NCBI GenBank assembly: GCA_002746395.1
Contig: NVXA01000001.1
Coordinates: 186,823-197,364, forward strand
Source: Paracoccaceae bacterium
GTDB lineage: Bacteria > Pseudomonadota > Alphaproteobacteria > Rhodobacterales > Rhodobacteraceae
Length of the DNA: 10,542 bases
Direction: 5' to 3'
A model generated the notes under the pieces. It had not been told where the DNA came from. It saw only the letters and a program-made list of their open reading frames with translations, and made no database searches. How positions within the stretch are numbered: position 1 is the first letter of the stretch; each line of letters begins with the position of its first letter. A program made the position numbers and the translations under genes. Below are positions 1-6,299 of this stretch, piece by piece.

Positions 1-570
1 TTTGCAACCAAAGACCCGATCCGCAGCCTTGAAGACCTTAAAGGCAAACGCGTGTTCACCTTCCCGACGGCTGGTCGTTTCTTGACACAGTTCGGCGTGG
101 TTCCTGTGAACCTTCCTTGGGAAGACATCGAAGTTGCCGTGCAAACTGGCGAGCTTGATGGCATCGCTTGGTCCGGTATCACCGAGGATTACACAGTTGG
201 CTGGGCAGACGTTACAAACTACTTCCTGACCAACAACATTTCCGGTGCGTGGGCTGGTTCATTCTATGCCAACAACGAGCGGTATCAGGAACTGCCTGAA
301 CGTCTTCAGAAACTTATCGACATGATGATGGATCACTCGCATTACTATCGTCAGTGGTGGTATTGGGGCGGCGAAGCCGACCTGCGCGTTAACGGTCCGA
401 AAATGGAGCTGACCTCGATTCCTGACGAAGAGTGGCAAACCGTTGAAGACGCCGCGATTGGTTTCTGGGACGAGATCGCCGCTGAATCCGAGACCAAAGC
501 CAAGGTTGTTCAAATCTTCAAGGATTATAATGATGTGATGAACAAAGCTGGCAAACCTTATCGTTACTAA
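1..570 (+). CDS. TRAP transporter solute-binding protein, DctP family (5'-truncated by window edge)
   Basis: This is the C-terminal 189 residues of a periplasmic solute receptor of a tripartite ATP-independent periplasmic (TRAP) transporter. The reading frame is open from base 1, so the start, signal peptide and N-terminal lobe lie outside the window. Visible family signs are the SLEDLKGKRV segment (residues 9-18 of the fragment), the following TAGRFLTQFGVVPV stretch, and the WEDIEVAVQTGELDG block (40-54). In this family the last block precedes the ligand pocket. The pocket region and C-terminal lobe are rich in aromatics (W57, W68, W84, then a WWYW cluster at 119-122). The usual QM membrane subunits are not downstream, so they are presumably upstream. 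A ligase and two dehydrogenases follow, which suggests the ligand feeds them. TRAP receptors often bind carboxylates, but a few bind amines or polyols, so the ligand cannot be read from the fragment. The family call is firm; the substrate is open. Confidence 0.88.
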   Translation, partial: FATKDPIRSLEDLKGKRVFTFPTAGRFLTQFGVVPVNLPWEDIEVAVQTGELDGIAWSGITEDYTVGWADVTNYFLTNNISGAWAGSFYANNERYQELPERLQKLIDMMMDHSHYYRQWWYWGGEADLRVNGPKMELTSIPDEEWQTVEDAAIGFWDEIAAESETKAKVVQIFKDYNDVMNKAGKPYRY

Positions 571-581
571 GGTATATTCTC

Positions 582-611
582 GCTGCGGCCCAATTTGAGT
601 CGGGCCGCAGC
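582..611 (+). terminator. 10-bp hairpin without U-tract between the binding-protein gene and the ligase gene
   Basis: GCTGCGGCCC (582-591) and GGGCCGCAGC (602-611) are perfect reverse complements around a 10-base loop, starting 12 bases after the stop of the binding-protein gene. No T-run follows, so it is not a textbook intrinsic terminator. It could be a partial terminator or a 3' stabilising hairpin. A hairpin at this place would keep the binding-protein mRNA more abundant than the downstream enzyme mRNA while leaving the genes in one operon. Its core is repeated in the hairpin at 4562-4590. Confidence 0.6.
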
Positions 612-640
612 ATCCCACAACCTATGAATCGAGTGTGAAC

Positions 641-2002
641 ATGTCCGGTAATCTTTCTTTTGCAGACCTTAAAACCTCCGTCTCCGATGGTGAGATTGAT
701 ACCGTTCTCGTATGCATGGTGGACATGCAAGGCCGCCTGATGGGCAAGCGTTTCTTGGCGCAACACTTCGTTGATGGTGCATATGAAGAAACGCACTGTT
801 GTAATTATCTGCTGGCCACTGATCTGGAAATGGGAACGCCTGATGGTTTTGCCTCCACGAACTGGGCTTCGGGTTATGGCGATTATGTGATGAAGCCTGA
901 TCTGGATACTTTGCGCTCCGTTCCATGGCTTGAAGGCACTGTTATGGTTTTGTGTGACGTGCTGGACCACAACACCCACCAACCCATCCCCCATTCGCCC
1001 CGCGCCATGCTGAAAAAGCAGATCGCGAAGCTGGCCGATATGGGGTTCGATCCGGTCATGGCGACCGAACTGGAGTTTTTCATCTTCGAGAAATCCTTCG
1101 ATGAAATCGCCAAAAGCGGTTTTCGTGACCTGACCCCGATCAGTGCTTACAACGAAGATTACCACATCTTCCAGACCACCAAAGAAGAACACATCATGCG
1201 GCCAATCCGCAACCATCTGTACGCCGCTGGCATCCCTATCGAGGGGACCAAAGGCGAGGCAGAGGCCGGACAAGAAGAACTGAACATCAAGTATGCCGCG
1301 GCCCTTGATACCGCCGATTACCACTCCATCGCCAAGCACGCGATCAAGGAAATTGCATGGCAGCAAGGTCACGCCGTGACGTTCCTGCCGAAGTGGGATC
1401 ACACCAAAGTTGGGTCTTCTTCCCATGTGCATCAATCGCTTTGGAAAGACGGTAAGCCCGCGTTTTTTGATGAAAGCGATGATCTGGGCATGTCAGAGCT
1501 GATGAAAAACTACATGGGTGGTTTGCTGAAATACTCGCCTGACTACATGTATTTCCTTGCGCCTTATGTGAACAGCTATAAGCGGTTCCAAAAGGGCAGC
1601 TTCGCCCCCACCCGCACGATTTGGTCTGTTGATAACCGCACCGCCGGTTTCCGCCTTTGCGCGGCCAGCAGCAAATCCGTTCGGATCGAGTGCCGCATTG
1701 GTGGTTCCGATTTGAACCCCTACCTTGCAATGGCGGCGCAATTGGCCGCTGGTATCAAGGGGATAGAGGACAAGATGGATCTTGATCCACCAACCGTTGG
1801 CGATGCGTATGCAGGTGATACCGGCATGATTCCGCAGAATCTGCGCGATGCTTTGGGGACATTGAAAGGCTCGACAATGCTGCGCGAAGCCTTTGGCGAT
1901 GATGTGGTTGACCATTACACCCGCGCGGCGGAATGGGAACTGGAAGAATTTGACCGTGTGGTGACCGATTGGGAAATCGCACGAGGTTTTGAACGGGCCT
2001 AA
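641..2002 (+). CDS. Glutamine synthetase family protein, probable gamma-glutamyl amine/amino-alcohol ligase
   Basis: The protein has 453 residues, the normal length for the GS superfamily. Catalytic landmarks appear in order: TELEFFIF (142-149, metal-binding Glu region), EAEAGQEELNIKYA (206-219), GSSSHVHQSLW (258-268, the GS His loop), NRTAGFR (332-338) and RIGGSDLNPYLAMA (352-365). The C-terminal region where enterobacterial GlnA carries its adenylylated Tyr (NLYDL-type motif) reads NLRDAL (400-405), so that Tyr is absent. This argues for a catabolic ligase of the PuuA/GmaS/IpuC kind, which uses ATP to join the gamma-carboxyl of glutamate to an amine, rather than ammonium-assimilating GlnA. 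ATG 641 is chosen because GAG at 631-633 lies 7 bases upstream; GTG 635 would put it only 1 base away. The gene ends TAATG, overlapping an unused ATG, 23 bases before the aldehyde dehydrogenase start. With that gene and an alcohol dehydrogenase downstream, an amino alcohol substrate such as ethanolamine is my preferred inference. Methylamine or a polyamine is less consistent with the neighbours. Confidence 0.85.
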   Translation: MSGNLSFADLKTSVSDGEIDTVLVCMVDMQGRLMGKRFLAQHFVDGAYEETHCCNYLLATDLEMGTPDGFASTNWASGYGDYVMKPDLDTLRSVPWLEGTVMVLCDVLDHNTHQPIPHSPRAMLKKQIAKLADMGFDPVMATELEFFIFEKSFDEIAKSGFRDLTPISAYNEDYHIFQTTKEEHIMRPIRNHLYAAGIPIEGTKGEAEAGQEELNIKYAAALDTADYHSIAKHAIKEIAWQQGHAVTFLPKWDHTKVGSSSHVHQSLWKDGKPAFFDESDDLGMSELMKNYMGGLLKYSPDYMYFLAPYVNSYKRFQKGSFAPTRTIWSVDNRTAGFRLCAASSKSVRIECRIGGSDLNPYLAMAAQLAAGIKGIEDKMDLDPPTVGDAYAGDTGMIPQNLRDALGTLKGSTMLREAFGDDVVDHYTRAAEWELEEFDRVVTDWEIARGFERA

Positions 2003-2013
2003 TGCCCCTCACT

Positions 2014-2017
2014 GGAG
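2014..2017 (+). promoter_or_regulatory. Ribosome binding site deciding the aldehyde dehydrogenase start
   Basis: GGAG lies 8 bases before ATG 2026. The in-frame ATG at 2002 overlaps the previous stop codon and would have only the end of the ligase gene as leader. The eight extra residues it would add do not resemble the family N-terminus, so 2026 is preferred. Confidence 0.6.
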
Positions 2018-2025
2018 TTGAAGAA

Positions 2026-3414
2026 ATGACTAAGTTGATCAAGTGTATCTCGCCGATCGACGGCTCGGTTTATGCCGAGCGTCCCGCGTTATCGATGGAA
2101 GCCGCCGAGGCCGCGGTTGCCAGCGCACGTGCGGCCCAAAAGGCATGGGCACGCCGCCCCTTGGCTGAACGGATTGAACTGGTTCAGGCCGGCGTTGCCG
2201 AGCTGGGCAAGATGAACGACGTGATCGTGCCGGAAATCGCCCACATGATGGGCCGCCCTGTTCGATACGGTGGCGAATTCGGTGGCGTTGAAGAACGCGC
2301 CAGCGGTATGGCGGCAATCGCGGTTGAGGCCCTGAAGCCCATCGTGGTTGAAGACAGTGCCGATTTCGAACGGCGCATTGAACGCGAACCGCACGGCGTC
2401 GTACTTGTCATCGCCCCTTGGAATTACCCTTACCTAACAGCCATCAACACCGTTTCCCCTGCCCTGATCGCAGGAAACGCGGTTGTCCTAAAGCACGCCA
2501 GTCAAACCCTTCTGGCAGGCGAACGTATGGTCGAAGCCTTCACAAAGGCGGGCATCCCTGCCGACCTGTTCCAGAATGTTTTTCTTGATCACGACACAAC
2601 GTCGGCCCTGATCGCAGGCAATAACTTCGGCTTCGTGAACTTCACCGGTTCCGTTGGTGGCGGACAGCAAATGGAGCGCGCAGCGGCTGGCACGTTCACG
2701 GGCGTTGGCACGGAACTTGGCGGTAAAGACCCCGGTTATGTGATGGATGACGCCGATCTGGACACAGCCGTTGATACGTTGATCGACGCGGCCATGTTCA
2801 ACTCTGGCCAATGTTGCTGCGGGATTGAACGAATTTACGTGATCGACAGCCTCTATGATGAATTCGTCGCGAAGGCCGTGAAAACGGTTGAGGGGTACAA
2901 GCTGGGAAATCCGCTGGACGCCGAAACCACGATGGGACCGATGGCCAACATCCGTTTTGCCGATGAGGTTCGCGCACAGACATCCGAGGCTATCGCCGCA
3001 GGTGCAACCCCGATGATCGCCCCCGCGTTATTCCCCGAAGATGACGGTGGAACATACCTGATGCCTCAAATCCTGACCAACGTGAACCACGACATGCGCG
3101 TCATGCGCGACGAAAGTTTTGGCCCTGTGGTCGGCATCATGAAGGTATCATCGGACGAAGAAGCCATCGCGTTAATGAACGACAGCGAATTCGGTCTGAC
3201 CTGTTCGCTTTGGACAGCAGACGCAACGCGCGCCGCGCGTATTGGCCGCGAACTGGAAACCGGAACCGTGTTCATGAACCGCGCAGATTATCTCGACCCC
3301 GGCCTGTGCTGGACGGGTTGTAAAAACACTGGCCGCGGCGGGGCGCTCTCCGTTCTTGGCTTCCAAAACCTCACACGACCAAAATCGTACCACTTGAAGA
3401 AAGTCACATCATGA
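2026..3414 (+). CDS. NAD(P)-dependent aldehyde dehydrogenase
   Basis: This 462-residue member of the ALDH superfamily oxidises an aldehyde to the carboxylic acid. Numbered from ATG 2026, the cofactor and active-site elements are: PWNYP (131-135) with the catalytic Asn133; VLKHAS (154-159) with the cofactor-binding Lys; FTGSVGGG (206-213) of the Rossmann fold; ELGGK (230-234) with general-base Glu230; FNSGQCCCG (258-266), in which the middle Cys264 should be the nucleophile; and ESFGPVVG (363-370), whose Glu contacts the nicotinamide ribose. All catalytic residues are present. The gene ends four bases into the alcohol dehydrogenase (ATGA overlap), indicating translational coupling. In context it would oxidise the aldehyde made by that dehydrogenase, possibly gamma-glutamyl-aminoacetaldehyde to gamma-glutamylglycine. 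The chemistry is secure; the specific substrate is inferred from the neighbours. Confidence 0.92.
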   Translation: MTKLIKCISPIDGSVYAERPALSMEAAEAAVASARAAQKAWARRPLAERIELVQAGVAELGKMNDVIVPEIAHMMGRPVRYGGEFGGVEERASGMAAIAVEALKPIVVEDSADFERRIEREPHGVVLVIAPWNYPYLTAINTVSPALIAGNAVVLKHASQTLLAGERMVEAFTKAGIPADLFQNVFLDHDTTSALIAGNNFGFVNFTGSVGGGQQMERAAAGTFTGVGTELGGKDPGYVMDDADLDTAVDTLIDAAMFNSGQCCCGIERIYVIDSLYDEFVAKAVKTVEGYKLGNPLDAETTMGPMANIRFADEVRAQTSEAIAAGATPMIAPALFPEDDGGTYLMPQILTNVNHDMRVMRDESFGPVVGIMKVSSDEEAIALMNDSEFGLTCSLWTADATRAARIGRELETGTVFMNRADYLDPGLCWTGCKNTGRGGALSVLGFQNLTRPKSYHLKKVTS

Positions 3415-4556
3415 ACCTGATTGGAAACTGGTCTTATCCAACCGCAATAAAATTCGGCAATGGCCGCATCAAGGAACTGGCAGACGCTTGCGCCGCCACG
3501 GGCATGAAAAACCCGTTGCTGGTAACAGACAAGGGCCTCGCTAATCTGCCGATTACGCAAACCACGCTGGACATCATGGATGCTGCCGGATTGGGCCGTG
3601 CCATGTTTGCAGATGTTGACCCCAACCCGAACGAGAAAAACCTCGAGGCAGGCGTTGCCATGTACAAAGCGGGCAACCACGATGGCGTTATCGCATTCGG
3701 TGGTGGTTCGGGCCTTGATTTGGGTAAAATGGTCGCCTTCATGGCTGGCCAGACCCGCCCCCTTTGGGATTACGAGGATGTAGGCGATTGGTGGACCCGC
3801 GCCGATGCAGACGCCATCGCGCCGATTATCGCAGTTCCTACAACGGCGGGAACGGGTTCGGAAGTCGGGCGCGCAAGTGTTATCACCAACTCCGAAACCC
3901 ACGTAAAGAAAATCATCTTCCACCCCAAAGTCCTGCCATCAATCGTTATTTGCGACCCTGAACTAACCGTCGGTATGCCGCAATTTATCACGGCCGGCAC
4001 GGGCATGGACGCCTTCGCGCATTGTCTCGAGGCGTACTCCTCCCCCCACTACCACCCGATGTCACAAGGCATCGCGGTCGAGGGTCTACGTCTGGTCAAA
4101 GAATACCTGCCACGCGCGTTCAAGGATGCGGGCGACCTCGAAGCCCGCGCCCATATGATGAGCGCGGCGATGATGGGTGCCACGGCATTCCAAAAAGGCC
4201 TCGGCGCGGTACATGCCTTGTCTCACCCTATCGGCGCGGTTTATGGCACGCACCACGGCACCACCAACGCCGTCGTGATCCCGCCAGTGCTGGACTTCAA
4301 CCGTTCCTACATTGAGGGCCGGATTGAAACGCTGAACGGTTATCTGGGCATAAGCGGCGGCTTCGACGGTTTCAGAGCCTACGTTGTGGAACTGAATGAC
4401 AGCCTCGGCATTCCGAAAAACCTGACGGAGATGGGCGTGAAAGCCGATCGCATTGACGAATTATCAGTGATGGCCATGGCCGACCCGTCCGTTGGTGGAA
4501 ACCCAGTGGAAATGACGCTGGAAAACACCAAGGCATTGTTCAAAGCCTGCATGTAA
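3411..4556 (+). CDS. Iron-containing (group III) alcohol dehydrogenase
   Basis: The 381-residue protein matches the Fe-ADH family (FucO/AdhB type), which interconverts alcohols and aldehydes with NAD(P) and a divalent metal. The nucleotide-binding GGGSGLDLGK is at 97-106 and TTAGTGSE at 144-151. The metal ligands expected by comparison with FucO are all present: Asp200 and His204 in GMDAFAH, His268 in VHALSHP, and His282 in HHGTTNA; the 4- and 14-residue spacings are conserved. The start overlaps the preceding stop (ATGA), with a purine-rich GAAGAAAG at 3396-3403, 7 bases upstream. It is the last gene of the first module, followed at once by a strong hairpin. In the proposed pathway it would oxidise the hydroxyl of a gamma-glutamylated amino alcohol before the aldehyde dehydrogenase acts. 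Other primary alcohols are possible, since substrate range varies widely in this family. Confidence 0.92.
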   Translation: MNLIGNWSYPTAIKFGNGRIKELADACAATGMKNPLLVTDKGLANLPITQTTLDIMDAAGLGRAMFADVDPNPNEKNLEAGVAMYKAGNHDGVIAFGGGSGLDLGKMVAFMAGQTRPLWDYEDVGDWWTRADADAIAPIIAVPTTAGTGSEVGRASVITNSETHVKKIIFHPKVLPSIVICDPELTVGMPQFITAGTGMDAFAHCLEAYSSPHYHPMSQGIAVEGLRLVKEYLPRAFKDAGDLEARAHMMSAAMMGATAFQKGLGAVHALSHPIGAVYGTHHGTTNAVVIPPVLDFNRSYIEGRIETLNGYLGISGGFDGFRAYVVELNDSLGIPKNLTEMGVKADRIDELSVMAMADPSVGGNPVEMTLENTKALFKACM

Positions 4557-4561
4557 AATAC

Positions 4562-4590
4562 CGCGGCCCTGCGTCACGCGTAGGGCCGCG
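4562..4590 (+). terminator. Strong GC-rich hairpin after the alcohol dehydrogenase gene
   Basis: CGCGGCCCT (4562-4570) and AGGGCCGCG (4582-4590) are perfect complements. The inner bases can extend the stem by about four more pairs, counting G-U wobbles, to a 3-base loop (4575-4577). It begins 5 bases after the stop codon at the end of the gene cluster, where a terminator is expected. No T-run follows (CCACACACAA), so termination may be Rho-assisted or the element may act as an mRNA 3' protector. Confidence 0.7.
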
Positions 4591-4624
4591 CCACACACAA
4601 TAACCCTCCTTAAGGCGAGGCCGC

Positions 4625-4645
4625 CTTCATGACATTTTCATGAAG
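4625..4645. repeat. Perfect 8-bp inverted repeat, candidate operator
   Basis: CTTCATGA (4625-4632) and TCATGAAG (4638-4645) are exact reverse complements with a 5-base spacer; TTCATGA also recurs directly. An adjoining short inverted repeat, AAGGCG/CGCCTT (4612-4627), shares its last bases. The lack of GC richness makes it a poor terminator, and the symmetry fits a dimeric repressor site. The binding protein is unknown. Confidence 0.4.
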
Positions 4646-4705
4646 TATCGCTTTCCCCCCTTTGCATTCCCCTCAAAATATGGTTCAACACGCACAGAAC
4701 GTCCC

Positions 4706-4741
4706 TTTGGCCCAAGGGATAGCTCTGCTATTTGGACCAAA
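4706..4741. repeat. Paired TTTGGnCCAA palindromes forming an extended imperfect inverted repeat
   Basis: TTTGGCCCAAG (4706-4716) and TTTGGACCAAA (4731-4741) match at 9 of 11 positions, are each palindromic, and start 25 bases apart. ATAGC/GCTAT (4719-4723 and 4727-4731) lies between them. As one structure, TTTGG pairs with CCAAA, CCAA with TTGG, and ATAGC with GCTAT, giving a 14-bp stem with one mismatch, a 3-base bulge and a 3-base loop. It lies about 100 bases before the zwf start, so a tandem operator or a leader-RNA structure is plausible. Confidence 0.45.
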
Positions 4742-4765
4742 CGACGAGGGTATCTTATATGATAC
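4732..4765 (+). promoter_or_regulatory. Tentative promoter region for the zwf-edd-eda-pgi operon
   Basis: TTGGAC (4732-4737) and TTATAT (4755-4760) are 17 bases apart, each a weak three-of-six match to sigma-70 boxes. TATGAT (4758-4763) is a better -10 match (5 of 6) but lies 20 bases from that -35. The -10 candidates sit inside the inverted repeat GTATC/GATAC (4750-4765), and the -35 candidate overlaps the second TTTGGnCCAA palindrome. A repressor here could therefore block polymerase. This is a position-based guess; the real start site could be elsewhere in the 283-bp gap. Confidence 0.25.
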
Positions 4766-4839
4766 AACCTGTTCTCAGAAAAATACGTGGCGCGATTTGT
4801 GCCTCCCTGAAATTCCTGCGCAACAGCGGGGTATTTTAA

Positions 4840-6297
4840 ATGGTTGCCCATATTATCCCTGTTGACCCCTTCGATCTAGTCATATTCGGCGCATCTGGTG
4901 ACCTCGCACAACGCAAAATTCTGCCAGCGCTTTACCACCGCCTTGTTGCTGGTCAGTTGCCGCCAACCGCCCGCATCATCGGTGCTGCGCGCAGTAAATG
5001 GAGCCGTGCCGAATTTCAGAAGAATGCAGCCGAAAGCTATGCTAAATACGTTCCGGAACACGAACAAAATTCCGAAATGCTGGCCACATTCCTAAACTGC
5101 CTGCACTACCTGCCTGTCGATGCGATGGGCGACGATGGCTGGGATGATCTGGCAGCGCTGATCAATGACAAGCCCAATCCGGTGCGGGCCTTCTACCTGT
5201 CAGTTGGCCCCTCGTTATTCGGCCCCATTTCTGGCCGCTTGTCCAAGCTTGGCATCGCCACACCGGACAGCCGCATCGTTGTGGAGAAACCGTTCGGGCA
5301 TGATCTTGCATCGGCCAAGGAACTAAACCGGCAACTAGGCACTTGCTTCACCGAACAACAGATTTATCGCATCGACCATTATCTGGGCAAGGAAACCGTC
5401 CAAAACCTTATGGCATTACGTTTCGCCAATGCCCTTCTGGAACCCGTCTGGAATGCACAACATGTTGATCATGTGCAGATCAGCGTCTCTGAATCCATCG
5501 GAGTCGAGGGGCGTGGTGGGTATTATGACACCTCTGGCGCGATGCGCGACATGGTGCAAAATCACCTGATGCAGCTTCTGTGCCTCACCGCGATGGAACC
5601 CCCCGCAAAGTTCAACGCCGATGATGTGCGCGACGAAAAGCTGAAAGTCATTCGGTCTTTAGACCCAGTTCAACCTGATCACATAATTCGCGGGCAGTAC
5701 CGCGCAAACACCCATGATGGTAGCTACAAAGATCATGCAGAAAACCCCGACAGCAGCACCGAATGCTTTGTGGCCCTGAAAGCCCACATATCAAACTGGC
5801 GCTGGTCGGGGGTACCGTTTTACTTGCGAACAGGTAAGAAGCTCCGCGCCAGAATGTCTGAAATCGCCGTGATTTTCAAAGACCCACCGCACTCCATCTT
5901 TCCACAAGCCGAACGCCGTCACGACGGAAATTCTCTGGTGATCCGCCTGCAACCGGATGAGGGTATCACCATGCACATGATCATCAAGGAGCCGGGCCAA
6001 GGTGGTTTCCGCCTAACCGAAGTCCCGCTAGATATGAGCTTTGCCGAGGCCTTGGGTGACAACGGCGAACACGTCGCCGACGCCTATGAGCGCCTGATGA
6101 TGGACGTCATTCGCGGCGACCAGACCCTGTTCATGCGCGGCGACGAAGTCGAAGCCGCATGGGCATGGACTGACCCAATCATCGCTGGCTGGGAGGGCGA
6201 GAAACCCGAACGCTATGATCAAGGCAGTTCCGGCCCCGATGGCTCCTTGGCTCTAATGCACCGCGATAATCGTCGCTGGCGTCCGATCGAGGTATGA
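4840..6297 (+). CDS. zwf: Glucose-6-phosphate 1-dehydrogenase
   Basis: This 485-residue enzyme oxidises glucose-6-phosphate to 6-phosphogluconolactone with NAD(P), feeding the Entner-Doudoroff and oxidative pentose phosphate routes. The N-terminal Rossmann motif GASGDLAQRK (17-26) is the family signature. The active-site motif RIDHYLGKE (177-185) is intact, with the phosphate-binding His180 and Lys184, and VEKPFGHD precedes it. The length is normal. ATG 4840 is chosen because the GFD-like N-terminus (PFDLVIFGASG) begins within ten residues of it and GCGGGG at 4826-4831 is a modest ribosome site. It is the first gene of the sugar operon after a 283-bp regulatory gap. Its TGA stop (6295-6297) overlaps an ATG in the next frame. 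The lactonase gene that usually follows zwf in related organisms is not next to it. Confidence 0.96.
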   Translation: MVAHIIPVDPFDLVIFGASGDLAQRKILPALYHRLVAGQLPPTARIIGAARSKWSRAEFQKNAAESYAKYVPEHEQNSEMLATFLNCLHYLPVDAMGDDGWDDLAALINDKPNPVRAFYLSVGPSLFGPISGRLSKLGIATPDSRIVVEKPFGHDLASAKELNRQLGTCFTEQQIYRIDHYLGKETVQNLMALRFANALLEPVWNAQHVDHVQISVSESIGVEGRGGYYDTSGAMRDMVQNHLMQLLCLTAMEPPAKFNADDVRDEKLKVIRSLDPVQPDHIIRGQYRANTHDGSYKDHAENPDSSTECFVALKAHISNWRWSGVPFYLRTGKKLRARMSEIAVIFKDPPHSIFPQAERRHDGNSLVIRLQPDEGITMHMIIKEPGQGGFRLTEVPLDMSFAEALGDNGEHVADAYERLMMDVIRGDQTLFMRGDEVEAAWAWTDPIIAGWEGEKPERYDQGSSGPDGSLALMHRDNRRWRPIEV

Positions 6298-6299
6298 CC

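Noticed and set aside
518..1435. Long open frame on the minus strand (about 305 codons) opposite the GS-family gene
   Set aside because: The plus strand encodes an intact, recognisable ligase here. The antisense protein resembles no family I know and overlaps both the binding-protein end and the ligase; such frames are common opposite GC-biased codons.
2002..2025. Upstream ATG for the aldehyde dehydrogenase overlapping the ligase stop
   Set aside because: GGAG at 2014-2017 is correctly spaced only for ATG 2026, and the extra eight residues are not family-like.
2806..2823. Three consecutive Cys codons in the aldehyde dehydrogenase, as a possible sequencing error
   Set aside because: GQCCC is normal in many aldehyde dehydrogenases, with the middle Cys as the nucleophile, and the frame is intact on both sides.
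3288..3923. Minus-strand open frame of 211 codons opposite the ALDH/ADH junction
   Set aside because: It is a shadow of two well-supported genes, with no recognisable family and no associated ribosome site that I can identify.
4612..4627. AAGGCG/CGCCTT short inverted repeat as an independent terminator
   Set aside because: The stem is only 6 bp with a 4-base loop and no T-run, and it overlaps the stronger 4625-4645 repeat; it is mentioned with that feature instead.
4627..4865. Small open frames on both strands in the gap before zwf
   Set aside because: They are under 75 codons, overlap the inverted repeats and the zwf start, and have no recognisable protein features. The gap is better read as regulatory.
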